DNA from: Longimicrobiales bacterium
GTDB taxonomy: Bacteria > Gemmatimonadota > Gemmatimonadetes > Longimicrobiales > Gaopeijiaceae
Length of the DNA stretch: 64,000 nucleotides
NCBI GenBank assembly: GCA_029245345.1
Contig: JAQWPM010000012.1
Coordinates: 620,001 to 684,000, forward strand
Direction of reading: 5' to 3'
Part shown: one piece after another, positions 1 to 9,600 of the stretch
Numbering within the stretch: the stretch's first letter is position 1
Layout: each line of letters opens with the position of its first letter
Position numbers and translations under genes: made by a program
Notes under the pieces: model-generated
The model's database searches: none
What the model was told of the DNA's origin: nothing
Seen by the model: only the letters and a program-made list of their open reading frames with translations

Positions 1-297
1 GATAGAGCGCGGGGCCGGTGCAGATCCCTCCGTCGCCGACGGGCCGCCAAACGGTGCGCAACTAGAGGGAGCAGCTTCGGGTCCGCTGGATCCATGGGAG
101 CCCCCCGGAAGCCCGCGCAGGCTCTGTCATGGCGACCCCAGAATTCGTCTTCGATCAATCCCTACCCGACTACTTCGCCCATCTGAGCATCCGACCGGCT
201 CCGTACAGCATCCCCTCGCTGGCTCTCCGGTCCATCGAGCCTCCCTGCCTCCTCCCCTCCAGCGGCTCTGACACGTTCCCTCCCTACCTCTCACACC
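1..297. other. Left edge, no confident gene
   Basis: This stretch lies downstream of the minus-strand lipoprotein gene that ends at 298. All plus-strand frames are closed by stops and their translations are proline/arginine-rich with no family resemblance. On the minus strand an ATG at 95 opens a frame (MDPADPKLLPLVAHRL and on) that runs off the window edge without a stop. It could be the start of a neighbouring gene, but 31 codons are too few to judge and there is no clear Shine-Dalgarno site. I see no terminator hairpin. Confidence 0.4.
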
Positions 298-891
298 CTA
301 CCGTGCGCCGCGCTGGTTGTGGACGTGCCGAAGGCCCGCCGCGATTTCGTCACTCAGGCGCGCCAGAGCCCGGCTGAGGGCGACAACCTTCGCCTCAGTC
401 CCGTCTCTTTCAGTGTCCTCGTCCAGCACCGTCGCCCGGCGCTCGAGCACCGCCCCCGAACGGTCGTCGGTGATTTTCCACGCCACCTCCAGCCGAACGA
501 CTCCGGAGCTGTCGGCTTCGAAGTGGGCAAAGTCCAATGCCACCCCGTAGTCGACGCCGACGGAGGGGTGCCACGGAAAGGCGACGACCGACTCCGGCTG
601 GATCGAGCGCGTCAGGTTCTCCGCCAAGGCCCCCCATATGTTGTCGTAGAGCGGTTCGGCCCACCGGGCGGCCTCCGAACGCCCGACCTGGTTCTCGCTC
701 ATCCGGGTGACCATCTGGGGGCGGTCCAGATAGCCAGGGAGCGTGATGGGCCCGAGACCCACCCTCACCGGGACGGCGGAGGCACCGCGCGAAGCCTCGG
801 CGGTCAGGTGATAGAACGTGGACGGGTCGGGGCGGGGACCTAGGCACCCCGCCACGAACAATGCTCCGACCAGCAGTGAGATCTTCTTCAT
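298..891 (-). CDS. PqiC-like MCE-associated lipoprotein
   Basis: This is a 197-residue predicted outer-membrane lipoprotein. The signal peptide ends in a lipobox (VAGC, Cys16), followed by the STFYHL-type motif typical of the PqiC/ABC-type transport auxiliary lipoprotein family. The VRVGLGPITLPGYLDRPQMV region near residues 43-62 is the family's most recognisable stretch. Members are thought to be the outer-membrane partner of an MCE (mammalian cell entry) phospholipid transport complex. It is the last gene of a minus-strand operon and overlaps the 3' end of the MCE-domain gene by four bases, which supports a shared complex. No unusual features. The substrate cannot be read from the sequence. 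Confidence 0.8.
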   Translation of the reverse strand: MKKISLLVGALFVAGCLGPRPDPSTFYHLTAEASRGASAVPVRVGLGPITLPGYLDRPQMVTRMSENQVGRSEAARWAEPLYDNIWGALAENLTRSIQPESVVAFPWHPSVGVDYGVALDFAHFEADSSGVVRLEVAWKITDDRSGAVLERRATVLDEDTERDGTEAKVVALSRALARLSDEIAAGLRHVHNQRGAR

Positions 892-1847
892 CGTCCTCCT
901 CCAGGTTTGCCTCTCAGGATGGCGCTGGGGTTCCGCTCCAGGAACTCCGCAAGATCCCGGAGGGCGCGGCTCGCCGCGCTCAACTCCCGCATGGCCTCCT
1001 CGAATCGCACCGAAGCCGGTGAGGAAGGCTCCAGGGTCTCGCCGACTTCCTGGAGCGTGGATTCCAGTTGATGCATCGCAGACGTCGTCTGCTGGGCGGT
1101 GGCCAGTACACCGTCCCGGATGGGGATGAGGGACGAGTCGACGGTGACCATCAGACCCCGGAGGTCAGCCACCGCCGCGTTCAGGCCTTCCACGGCGCCG
1201 GGCAGGGAGCGCACGGTTTGACCAAGCTCCGGCGAAGAAGCCAGCGTCCCGATTTCGGACAGGGCCCCGATGGCGGCGTTGACCAGGGAGTCCAGGGGAA
1301 CGGCGCCGAGATCTGCGATGATGCCCTGAAGCGCCTCCTGGATTCCATCCAGGCCGGTGTTTATCGCCGGAATCTCCGGGTACCCCAGGCCGACCACAGG
1401 AACAAAAGACACGGGATCAGCCGGAACGAAGTCGAGGGCGACGTATTTCCGCCCGGTGACCAGACTCTCTGTGGACAGTTCGGCCCTGACCCCTAGCGCC
1501 ATGAGGGTGTCGATGTTGAATGGGTCCGAAAGCCGAACTGTGGCTCCCCTCGCTTCAAGTTGTCCACGGTCCAACTCGTAGACGACGGCAATACGCACGT
1601 CCCCGCTCTCACGCTCCAGGTTGGGGATGTCGAGGAGAACGCCTGTCACCTCCCCGACCTCGACTCCACGGAACTTCACCGGTGCGCCCTCGTCGAGGCC
1701 GGCCACGGATCCTCCGAAGAAGGTGACGAATGCCTGGGTATCGCGGAAGAACTGACCCGATCCGAACGCCACGACTGCGGCGACCGCGATGAACACCCCT
1801 CCGAGGACGAAGGCTCCGATGAGGGTAGGATTGGCCTTGCGACTCAA
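888..1847 (-). CDS. MlaD/MCE domain substrate-binding protein
   Basis: This is an inner-membrane-anchored periplasmic protein of about 319 residues, the lipid-binding component of an MCE transporter. One N-terminal membrane helix (residues about 9-30, LIGAFVLGGVFIAVAAVVAF) precedes a single MCE domain (about 38-150, with the GLDEGAPVKFRGVEVGEV signature). The C-terminal half is helical with few charged breaks, as expected for the hydrophobic-tunnel helices. I chose the TTG at 1847 as start: it directly follows the stop of the ATPase gene, an AGGGAGA Shine-Dalgarno lies just upstream, and the residues before it in the longer frame do not resemble a membrane anchor. The longer frame (to 1928) would overlap the ATPase gene by 80 bases. 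Order permease-ATPase-MCE-lipoprotein is the usual one. Confidence 0.88.
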   Translation of the reverse strand: MSRKANPTLIGAFVLGGVFIAVAAVVAFGSGQFFRDTQAFVTFFGGSVAGLDEGAPVKFRGVEVGEVTGVLLDIPNLERESGDVRIAVVYELDRGQLEARGATVRLSDPFNIDTLMALGVRAELSTESLVTGRKYVALDFVPADPVSFVPVVGLGYPEIPAINTGLDGIQEALQGIIADLGAVPLDSLVNAAIGALSEIGTLASSPELGQTVRSLPGAVEGLNAAVADLRGLMVTVDSSLIPIRDGVLATAQQTTSAMHQLESTLQEVGETLEPSSPASVRFEEAMRELSAASRALRDLAEFLERNPSAILRGKPGGGR

Positions 1848-1848
1848 A

Positions 1849-2616
1849 TTAGGTCTCCCTTCGCAGGAATCGACGAACACGCTCGTGTTCGGAATGGTCA
1901 CGGAGCTCACTAGGGGAGCCGCTGGCAATTATGGTGCGGCTCTCGGCGTCCAGGAAGACGCTATTGGTGCCGATGGCGAAGATGCTCGCCAACTCGTGGG
2001 TGACGATCACGACGGTGGCACCGAGGCTGTCACGTAGCTCCAAGATCAGGTTGTCCAGGAGCCCCGAGCTCACCGGGTCCAGCCCGGCACCCGGCTCGTC
2101 GAAGAACAGGATCTCCGGGTCCAGGGCCATGGCCCGTGCCAGCCCGGCGCGTTTCTGCATGCCTCCGCTGATATCGGACGGGTGGTAGTCCTCGAAGCCG
2201 GAAAGCCCGACCAGCGCCAGCTTCAGGGAGGCGACCTCCCGGATCTCCTTGGGACTGAGGTCCGTGAACTCGCCGAGGGGGAGGGCCACGTTCTCCGCGA
2301 GAGTCATGGAACTCCAGAGCGCCCCACTCTGGTACAGGACGCCGACACGACGCAAGATCTCACGGCGACGCGCGGGCTCCGCCGCGGTGAAGCTCTCCGG
2401 CCCGTAGTAGACCTCTCCCCTGGCCGGCGTGTTCAGGCCCACGAGGTGACGCAGTAACGTGCTCTTGCCGCACCCGCTTCCGCCCATGATGACAAAGATG
2501 TCCCCCTTGGCGATACTGAAGTCGAGGTCGCGTTGGAGCACAAAGTCGCCGTACGCCATCGTCACGTCGCGGACGGTGATGGCCGCCGTATCCTGGACCG
2601 GACCTGACGAAAGCAC
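1849..2616 (-). CDS. MlaF-like ABC transporter ATP-binding protein
   Basis: This is the cytoplasmic ATPase (about 255 residues) that powers the MCE lipid transporter. Walker A is GGSGCGKSTLLRHLVGL (about 47-63), the ABC signature is SGGMQKRAGLARAMAL, Walker B is ILFFDEPGAGLDP, and the switch His is in VTHE. The DEPGAGLDPV form is typical of the MlaF/Mkl branch. I take the GTG at 2616 as start because it sits two bases after the permease stop; the longer frame to 2661 would lie inside the permease gene. Translational coupling with both neighbours is likely. Confidence 0.9.
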   Translation of the reverse strand: MLSSGPVQDTAAITVRDVTMAYGDFVLQRDLDFSIAKGDIFVIMGGSGCGKSTLLRHLVGLNTPARGEVYYGPESFTAAEPARRREILRRVGVLYQSGALWSSMTLAENVALPLGEFTDLSPKEIREVASLKLALVGLSGFEDYHPSDISGGMQKRAGLARAMALDPEILFFDEPGAGLDPVSSGLLDNLILELRDSLGATVVIVTHELASIFAIGTNSVFLDAESRTIIASGSPSELRDHSEHERVRRFLRRET

Positions 2617-2618
2617 AG

Positions 2619-3770
2619 TCAGATGCCCAACGTGTAGAAGACGAAGGCGAACATCCCGCACGCGATGATGATGCTCACGATCCCGGTCACCACCGCCGAT
2701 GTAGCGGCGTCACCCACGGCCGACGAGCTCTTCCCCGACTGCATCCCCCTGAGGCAGCCCGAGATCGCGATGAGGATTCCGTACACGGTTCCCTTCAGGA
2801 CTCCGCCAGCGACGTCCGTCAGGCTCACCGCGGTGCTGGTCTGACGGAGGTACTCCATGGCCGAGAGGTCGAGCATGGTCAGGCCCACGAACCCGCCGCC
2901 CAGGACGCCCATCGCGTCGCCGTAGAGCGTCAGGAGGGGCATCATCAGGCATAGCGCCAACACCCTCGGCACCACGAGGAACTCCATCGGCGAGATGGCC
3001 ATGGTGGTGAGCGCGTCGGTCTCCTGGGTCACTTTCATGGAGCCCAGTTGCGCCGCGAACGCCGCACCGCTGCGGCCGGCCATCACGATGCCCGTGATGA
3101 GGGCCCCCATGTCCCGCACCATGGCGACGCCGACGAGATCGGCCACGTAGATCGTGGCGCCGAACGTCTGGAGCTGGACCGCGCCTACGAACGCCAGGAT
3201 GAGTCCCAGCAGGAACGTCACGAGGGTCACGATGGGTAGCGCTTCGAAGCCGTTCTGCTCGACCAGCAGCGCGAGGTCCGACCCGCGGAACCGGGCGCGG
3301 CCCAGCAGGGCTCTGCCCAACGCGATGGTCAGGTCGCCGACGAAGTCGACCCCTTCCCACGCGACGCGGTGGGTCTGGAGGGCGGTCTCTCCCACGCGGT
3401 CGATGAAGTCGCTGCCCGTCGTCGCCGTGCGCGCGTCGGGCCGGGCCGGAACGGCCTGGGAGAGCGACAGGAGTCGTTGAAGTCCCAGCGGCAGCCCCGA
3501 GGTGTCGACATCGACGCCGTACTCCTTGCCGAGAGCGGAGACCGCGACCAAATGCGTGAGCAGGCTGCTGTCCCAGTCCCCCAGATCATCCGTGTCGAAG
3601 CGGATGGCCACCGGCCGCTCGTCAACGAGAGCCGTTTCGAGGAGGTCTGCCCCCCGTAACCCCTGGGCGAGTGCCCAACTTCCCCCGAGACGGACCACGA
3701 TGGACTCGTCCACACGGCGATCGAGGCCGTACACCGGGGTAGTCGACTGGGAGGACATACGCGCCAACAT
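2619..3770 (-). CDS. MlaE-family permease with N-terminal STAS domain
   Basis: This is the inner-membrane permease of the MCE system, about 383 residues from the ATG at 3770. Residues about 1-110 look like a STAS domain (IRFDTDDLGDWDSSLLTHLVAV region), the role played by separate MlaB in E. coli. The rest is a MlaE/YrbE permease with several membrane helices and the family pattern around MGALITGIVMAGRSGAAFAA and LGSMKVTQETDAL. A longer frame to 3953 exists but its extra residues are arginine/proline-rich and overlap the phosphatase gene. ATG 3758 is an alternative start. It follows the phosphatase gene by 55 bases on the same strand, so the two may be co-transcribed. Confidence 0.88.
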   Translation of the reverse strand: MLARMSSQSTTPVYGLDRRVDESIVVRLGGSWALAQGLRGADLLETALVDERPVAIRFDTDDLGDWDSSLLTHLVAVSALGKEYGVDVDTSGLPLGLQRLLSLSQAVPARPDARTATTGSDFIDRVGETALQTHRVAWEGVDFVGDLTIALGRALLGRARFRGSDLALLVEQNGFEALPIVTLVTFLLGLILAFVGAVQLQTFGATIYVADLVGVAMVRDMGALITGIVMAGRSGAAFAAQLGSMKVTQETDALTTMAISPMEFLVVPRVLALCLMMPLLTLYGDAMGVLGGGFVGLTMLDLSAMEYLRQTSTAVSLTDVAGGVLKGTVYGILIAISGCLRGMQSGKSSSAVGDAATSAVVTGIVSIIIACGMFAFVFYTLGI

Positions 3771-3825
3771 GGCCGCCACTGAGTCTCTGCGCGAGGGACG
3801 GAGTCGAGACGGCGCGCCCGCCGGC

Positions 3826-4416
3826 TCAGGCGGGGCGGGCGGGCGGAAGGCCGTGCGCCAAGAGCCGAAGCTCACCGTTGGCCAGGGGCCCGACCTCGCG
3901 GTGTCGGCCCAGCGGAAGGCCGAGGGAGGCACAAAACAGCACCGACGCGACATCCCCGTGGGTACTCAGCACGGTGGCGTTCGGACCTTCCGCCAACTCC
4001 CGCAGAAGTGAGGCTCCCCGCTCCAGGATCGCCCGGGTGCTCTCGACGCCCCATCGCTCATGTCCCGGATCTTCACGGTCCTCAGACCAGACGCCCTCGT
4101 ACGCGTCGTCGGGCCCCAACTCCAGGCTTCCGAAGGCCCTCTCGATCAGCCGATCGTCCACCCGAACGTCCCCACCGAGGATCGCCGCTGCCTCCTGCGC
4201 CGATTGGACGGCGCGCAAAAGGGGAGAGCACACGATGGGACACCCCGGGGGGAGCTCACCCGCCGCCATCGCGGCACCCACCGAAGCCCGCACCTGGTCA
4301 CGCCCCAGGGAGGTCAGCCCAAAAGCGGCGGCGGCATTGGTTCGGTTGCTGGCCACCAGACCTGTGACGTTGGCCTGGCTCTGGCCGTGACGGAGCAGGT
4401 AGATGCGACTTGACAT
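3826..4416 (-). CDS. Histidine phosphatase superfamily protein
   Basis: This is a 196-residue cytoplasmic enzyme of the phosphoglycerate mutase-like superfamily. The catalytic RHG motif is in YLLRHGQSQAN (His about 9), CSPLLRAVQSAQ carries the second conserved Arg, and the acid/His region is SLELGPDD and STHGDVASVLF. Substrate cannot be inferred; members include sugar-phosphate, cobalamin-pathway and phosphoprotein phosphatases. It is the promoter-proximal gene of the run leading into the MCE transporter and is divergent from the nucleotidyltransferase-like gene, with about 135 bases between the two starts. Confidence 0.82.
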   Translation of the reverse strand: MSSRIYLLRHGQSQANVTGLVASNRTNAAAAFGLTSLGRDQVRASVGAAMAAGELPPGCPIVCSPLLRAVQSAQEAAAILGGDVRVDDRLIERAFGSLELGPDDAYEGVWSEDREDPGHERWGVESTRAILERGASLLRELAEGPNATVLSTHGDVASVLFCASLGLPLGRHREVGPLANGELRLLAHGLPPARPA

Positions 4417-4551
4417 GGCGCCATCCTAACGCTGCCGGAGCGGGACCGCGCTATGCTTGCTGCCTGCCTGCCTCTCCCATACCCTCTTCCATACCATCGG
4501 CCCATCTCGGCCCCACCGATTTTCGATTCCTCATTCGACTCGCACTGCCCC

Positions 4552-5298
4552 ATGCTCGACCCTCTGTCGACCGCTGAGAAACTGTCGAAGCAGTTCGTCA
4601 CTATTTTCGGCAGTGCCCTGCGAAGCGTTGTGCTGTTCGGTTCGGTCGCTCGGGGTGAAGCCATTCCAGGCATGAGCGACGTGAACGTTCTCGTCCTGCT
4701 GGATGAGGTCGACGCACAACAGCTCGCGGCCGCAGCCCCAATGCTCCAGCAGTGGGTCCGCGCCGGAAACACGCCCCCGCACATCTTCTCTTGTGAAGAA
4801 TGGGGTGGAATGGGCGACACGTTCGCCCTCGAGATCGCGGACATGCAGGACGCGCGGAAGGTTCTCTACGGAGGAGATCCCGTTGCCGCCGCGTCACCGA
4901 AGTACCACGAAGTGCGCCTCCACGCTGAGCACGAGATCCGCGACACGATCCTGCACCTTCGTCTCCGTACACTCCTGGCGGCGAACGACCCACGGGAACT
5001 CGGCAATCTCCTCGTCAGCGGGACCCCGTCGTTCGCGGCGTACATGCGGACGGCTCTCCGCTTAAGCGGACGCAAGGCGCCGCTGAAGACGATGGAGGTC
5101 ATCGAGTCGGCGGCGCAACTCATTGGGGCGGACCCGGCTCCGATGCTGCTCTGCTACGAGGCGAAATGTGCCCGGACTCCCCCACAGGTGTCCATCACCG
5201 CTCCACTGGTCGTGGAATACCATGAGTTCGCGCGGCATCTCAGGACGTTCATCGACCGGATTCCCCCCGAGGGCACCGTCGCCGGTTCCCCATCCTGA
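4552..5298 (+). CDS. Nucleotidyltransferase-fold protein with SDVN metal motif
   Basis: This is a protein of about 248 residues with an N-terminal pol-beta-type nucleotidyltransferase fold: VVLFGSVARGEAIPGMSDVN (about 24-43) matches the GS...DxD pattern. The second acidic position reads Asn (SDVN), as in a subfamily that may bind but not transfer nucleotides. The remaining 150 residues are helical (LRLRTLLAANDPRELGN) without a motif I recognise. ATG 4552 is preferred over an in-frame ATG at 4453, because the residues between them are proline/serine-rich and unlike the family. The stop is three bases before the next start, so it is the first gene of a four-gene operon. Confidence 0.7.
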   Translation: MLDPLSTAEKLSKQFVTIFGSALRSVVLFGSVARGEAIPGMSDVNVLVLLDEVDAQQLAAAAPMLQQWVRAGNTPPHIFSCEEWGGMGDTFALEIADMQDARKVLYGGDPVAAASPKYHEVRLHAEHEIRDTILHLRLRTLLAANDPRELGNLLVSGTPSFAAYMRTALRLSGRKAPLKTMEVIESAAQLIGADPAPMLLCYEAKCARTPPQVSITAPLVVEYHEFARHLRTFIDRIPPEGTVAGSPS

Positions 5299-5301
5299 CC
5301 C

Positions 5302-5769
5302 ATGAAGAAATTCTCCCACCACGAAACGCAGTCCTTCGCCGACGGTGACATCATCGTCCGGGAGGGCGAAGAGACCCGAGAGATGTTCGTCATCCAGCGC
5401 GGGGCTGTGGAGATCGTCAAGCAGGTGGGGGGACACGAGGTCCGCCTTGCCCTGCTGAGCAGGGGCGCCTTCTTCGGCGAGATGTCTCTCCTGGAGGGCC
5501 TGCCTCGCAGCGCCGATGCGCGCGCGTGTGGTGCAACCACCCTCGTGGTCTTTCGGCCCGGCTCGCTCCTGCTCCAGATCCGCCGGGACCCCACGTTCGC
5601 CTTCGAGTTGCTCCAGCAAATGAGCCGAAGGGTCCGCGAACTGAACGACAAGCTCGTCTTCAGAGTGGCGGGTGCCGAGTTCGGGAACCGGCTGGCACGC
5701 TCCTCTTTCATGATGACGGCTGCGTCGGAGTACGCCGCGTCCAGACCCGACGAAGAGACGGAGCCATGA
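5302..5769 (+). CDS. Cyclic-nucleotide-binding (Crp-type sensor) domain protein
   Basis: This 155-residue protein is almost entirely a cNMP-binding beta-barrel. The pattern FADGDIIVREGEE, MFVIQRGAVEIV, GAFFGEMSLLEGLPRSADARA (the phosphate-binding cassette region) and a C-terminal helix is clear. There is no helix-turn-helix DNA-binding domain after the barrel, so it is not a full Crp/Fnr regulator. It may act as a standalone sensor or bind a partner encoded beside it. It overlaps the next gene by four bases (ATGA), so its product is probably made with the phosphoesterase. Whether it binds cAMP, cGMP or nothing cannot be told from the sequence. Confidence 0.8.
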   Translation: MKKFSHHETQSFADGDIIVREGEETREMFVIQRGAVEIVKQVGGHEVRLALLSRGAFFGEMSLLEGLPRSADARACGATTLVVFRPGSLLLQIRRDPTFAFELLQQMSRRVRELNDKLVFRVAGAEFGNRLARSSFMMTAASEYAASRPDEETEP

Positions 5770-6620
5770 ACACCACGGTCACCGAGGACCGCCTTCTCGT
5801 GGTTTCGGACGTCCATCTCGGGAACCGACTCCACCGGCCTCGCCGCTCGTTCATGGACTTCCTTCATTTCGCCATCGAAAACAACTACTCCATCTGCATC
5901 AACGGCGATGGCGTGGACATCCAACAGATGGCCTTGTCCCAACTCACGGGCGACCTGGCGGCATGTACGCCCCTGTTTCTCAAGTTCGGGGCGACCGATC
6001 GCAAGATCTACCACACCGTGGGCAACCACGACATCGTGCTGGAGCACTTCCTCAGCGACATCGGCCGGCTGACCGTGGTGCCTTTCCTGAACGTGCATTG
6101 TGGGGACAAGCGGATCCGCATCGAGCACGGCCATATGTACGACGGGATGTTCCTCAAATTCCCCCGTACATATTCGGTGTTCACGTTCATCGGCTTGCTG
6201 GCTATCAGCGTGAGCCCCGCGTTCTACGATCGGGTCCATGACCTCAACCTCGCCATCATCGGCTTCGCCGAGTTCCTTCTGTCCGGGTTCAAGACCAAGG
6301 CGCAGCGGAACAAGGACCGTCCCGGTGAGGTGATCGAGGGAGAACGCGACTGCTTCCGCCAGGGTGCTGAGGAGGTCGGTGCCCGTGGCTTCGACACGGT
6401 GATCTTCGGGCATACGCACCTTGCCGGCACTGTGCGTCTGTCCTCGGGCGCCCGCTACTACAACACAGGTGGGTGGTTCTCCAAGCCGCACTGTGTCGCC
6501 ATCTCGAACGGACAGGAGTGGTTTGGGTCGGTGGAGGAGCTGACCCAGAACGGGGACCCGTTTCCCGCTGCCGCACCCAAGGACGACCACACCCATTCAG
6601 AGGTCCAACAGAGCGCATGA
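5766..6620 (+). CDS. Metallophosphoesterase, LpxH-like
   Basis: This protein of about 284 residues has the calcineurin-like metallophosphoesterase motifs in order: SDVHLGNR (about 14-21), NGDGVDI in place of GDxxD, VGNHD (about 87), a GHTH-type motif (FGHTHLAG) near 220. Overall layout resembles UDP-2,3-diacylglucosamine hydrolases such as LpxH, with a hydrophobic insert (FTFIGLLAISVSPAFYDRV) that could contact membrane lipid. The first Asp pair reads NGDGVD, which keeps the metal-binding Asp. The start overlaps the previous stop (ATGA), and the stop overlaps the next start in the same way. A lipid-phosphate substrate fits the lipid-oriented neighbourhood but is inference. Confidence 0.75.
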   Translation: MNTTVTEDRLLVVSDVHLGNRLHRPRRSFMDFLHFAIENNYSICINGDGVDIQQMALSQLTGDLAACTPLFLKFGATDRKIYHTVGNHDIVLEHFLSDIGRLTVVPFLNVHCGDKRIRIEHGHMYDGMFLKFPRTYSVFTFIGLLAISVSPAFYDRVHDLNLAIIGFAEFLLSGFKTKAQRNKDRPGEVIEGERDCFRQGAEEVGARGFDTVIFGHTHLAGTVRLSSGARYYNTGGWFSKPHCVAISNGQEWFGSVEELTQNGDPFPAAAPKDDHTHSEVQQSA

Positions 6621-9600
6621 GCAACCTGGCCACACCCATCGAACAGTTGGCGAGGGAGTACGACGTGGTGGTGGTGGGGTCGGGCTACGGCGGGGCCATC
6701 GCCGCCAGCCGCTTTGCGCGGGCAGGACGCCGCGTGTGCCTCCTCGAACGCGGCGAGGAGCGTCACCCCGGGGACTTCCCCGAGAACTCGGCAGAGGGGC
6801 TTCGGGAGATTCAGGCGGATTCGCCCGACCGTCGGATCGGCTCCTCGACAGCGCTGTTCGACCTCCATATCAACCCGGACATTAGCGTGCTGTCCGGATG
6901 CGGGCTCGGGGGTACGTCGCTCATCAACGCCAACGTCGCCATTCCTCCGGACGAGCGGGTGTGGGCCGATCCACTGTGGCCCGACGCGATCCGCGCGGAC
7001 GTCCAGCATGGGGTCGCCCAGGGTGTCCGGCGTGCCCAGGAGATGCTCCGCCCCACGCCCCTACCGTCGGATCAGTCTCCTCCGAAGCTCCAGGCCATGG
7101 AGAAGTCGGCTCAGGCCATGGGCGCCAGGTTCGAGCGGCTCCCTATCACGGTGAACTTCGAAGATCGGATCAACCACGTCGGGGTCGAGCAACCCGCATG
7201 CAACTCGTGCGGCAACTGCGTCGGCGGGTGCAACGTGGGAGCCAAGAACACGTTGATGATGAACTACCTCCCCGACGCACGGAACCACGGGGCGGAGATC
7301 TTCACGTGCACCGCCGTGCGCCGTGTGGAGCGTCGGGGCACGCGGTGGGTCGTCCACTTCGATCTGCTGGAGGCGGGTCCGAAGCGGTTCAACGCGCCCG
7401 GCCTGTTCGTGGCGGCCGACGTGGTGGTCTTGGCGGCCGGTAGCTTGGGAAGCACGGAAATCCTGCTCCGCTCGAGGGAATCCGGCCTGCCCGTGTCTGA
7501 CCGGCTTGGGGAGGGGTTCACGGGCAACGGCGATGTGCTCGGATTCGCCTACAACGCCGACCAGTTCATCGGTGGCGTGGGCGTGGGAAGCACGCGCGGG
7601 AAGAAAGGGCCCGGGCCCTGCATCACGTCGGTTATCGACCTACGAGGAACGGACCGGCTGAACGACGGGATGATCATCGAGGAAGGTGTTATCCCCTCGA
7701 CTCTCGGCCCCATTCTGGCCCCGGCGTTGCTGATGGCTTCCCGGGCGGTCGGCGAGGACACAGACGCCGGCCTGCGCGACTACGCAGAGGAGAAGTACCG
7801 GGAGATCCAGGCACTCGTGCCTGGTGGGAGCACTGGCGCCGTCGGCAACACGCAGACCTTTCTCGTCATGGCCCACGACGACTCGGCTGGCCGGATCCAT
7901 CTGGCGGATGACCGCGTTCGCATCGCGTGGCCCGGCGTGGGATCCCAGGCCGTGTTCGACAAAATCAACGGCGAGTTGCTCCGGGCTACCGCTGCCCTGG
8001 GAGGCACGTACGTCACGAACCCGCTCTGGACGAAGTTCGCCGGGAAGAGCCTGGTCACGGTCCACCCGTTGGGTGGCTGCGGCATGGGCGAGACCTCGGA
8101 GACGGGCGTAGTCGACCACCGGGGCCGAGTGTTCTCGGGGGAGTCGGGGGACCAGGTCCACGACGGGCTCTACGTCTCCGACGGGTCCGTGATTCCGCGC
8201 TCCTTGGGGGTCAACCCGTTGCTTACGATTTCCGCCCTGGCAGAGCGGACCGCCGACCTCATCGCCCGTGATCGCGGATGGGAGATCCCGTACGACCTCC
8301 CGTCTGCCCCCAGGGCCGCGTCCGTGGAGAAGCGAGTCGGCGTTCAGTTCACCGAGGCCATGAGGGGGTTCTTCTCCCTCGGGTCGGACCTGGACTTCGC
8401 AGAGGCCGCGGAGCAGGGGAAGGAGTCCGACTCGCCCCTCGAGTTCACGCTCACGGTAAACTCAGACGACCTGTACGACATGCTGCGCCGGCCGGACCAC
8501 AGCGCGAGCCTGTACGGGAGCGTCTCGGTTCCTGCGCTGTCGACGGAGCCGTTCAGCGTCACTAAGGGCACGTTCCACCTCCTGACGGTCGACCCCGACG
8601 AGGTGCGTACGCGGCGGATGACGTACAAGATGCCCATGGAGCATCCCGACGGCCGGACGTTCTTCCTGCACGGCTTCAAGCGTATCCACGATGACCGAGG
8701 CTTCGACGTCTGGTCGGACACCACCACCCTGTTCGTGTCGGTCCACGAGGGAGAAGATGAATCGGGCCCAGTGGTCGGGCGTGGCGTCCTTCGCATCAAG
8801 ACCAAGGACTTCTCGAAGCAACTCCGGACGTTCAAGATCACCAACGCCGGGGGGATCGCCCGGCGCCTGAAGGCCATGGCCGACTTCGGGAAATTCTTCG
8901 CCGGTGCCTTGTACGATACGTACGGTGGGGTGCTCGCGCCCCGCAGCACACTCGATCCGGGAGCCACGGCCAGGACGCGCAGGGAATTGGTGGTCGATCC
9001 CCCGGATGCGCACTACTTCAGTACGGCCGACGGCGTGTCGCTTCGGCTGGTGCGCTATGAAGGTGGCTCCAAGGGACCGGTCCTGCTGGTCCACGGCCTG
9101 GGCATGTCCGGACAGGTGTTCGCGGTGGATACGGTGGATGTGAACCTCGTGGAGTACCTCGCCGCGAGCGGGTACGACGTGTGGGTTCTGGACAGCCGCG
9201 CGAGCATCGACATCGCCGGCTCCGAGGACCAGTTCACGGCCGACCTCATCGCCGAGCAGGATCTCCCCGCAGCGGTGGGCAAGGTCCGCGAGCTCACGGG
9301 AGCGGCAGCGGTCGACGTGGTCGCCCACGGCCTTGGAGCGACGACCCTGCTCATGGCGATCGTGGGGGGGCTCCAGGGGGTGCGCTCCGCAGTGTGCTCA
9401 CAGGGCGGGCTCCACGTCGTCACGCAACGGGCGGCCCGCGTCAAAGCCGGACTCTACCTTCCTGGTGTGATCAAGGCGCTGGGGCAACAGTCCCTGCGCG
9501 CCGACGGGGGTGGCACCAAGGGGTGGAAGAACAGGCTCTTCGACGTGGGGCTTAGACTCCTCCCAGTCGAGCTGGAGGAACGGTGCTCAAGCCCGGTATG

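Noticed and set aside
129-377. 82-codon plus-strand open frame at the left edge
   Set aside because: Pro/Ser/Arg-rich, overlaps the lipoprotein gene end, and no ribosome site.
5154-6596. 480-codon minus-strand open frame
   Set aside because: Antisense to the cNMP, phosphoesterase and nucleotidyltransferase genes, which have strong motifs; its own sequence has none.
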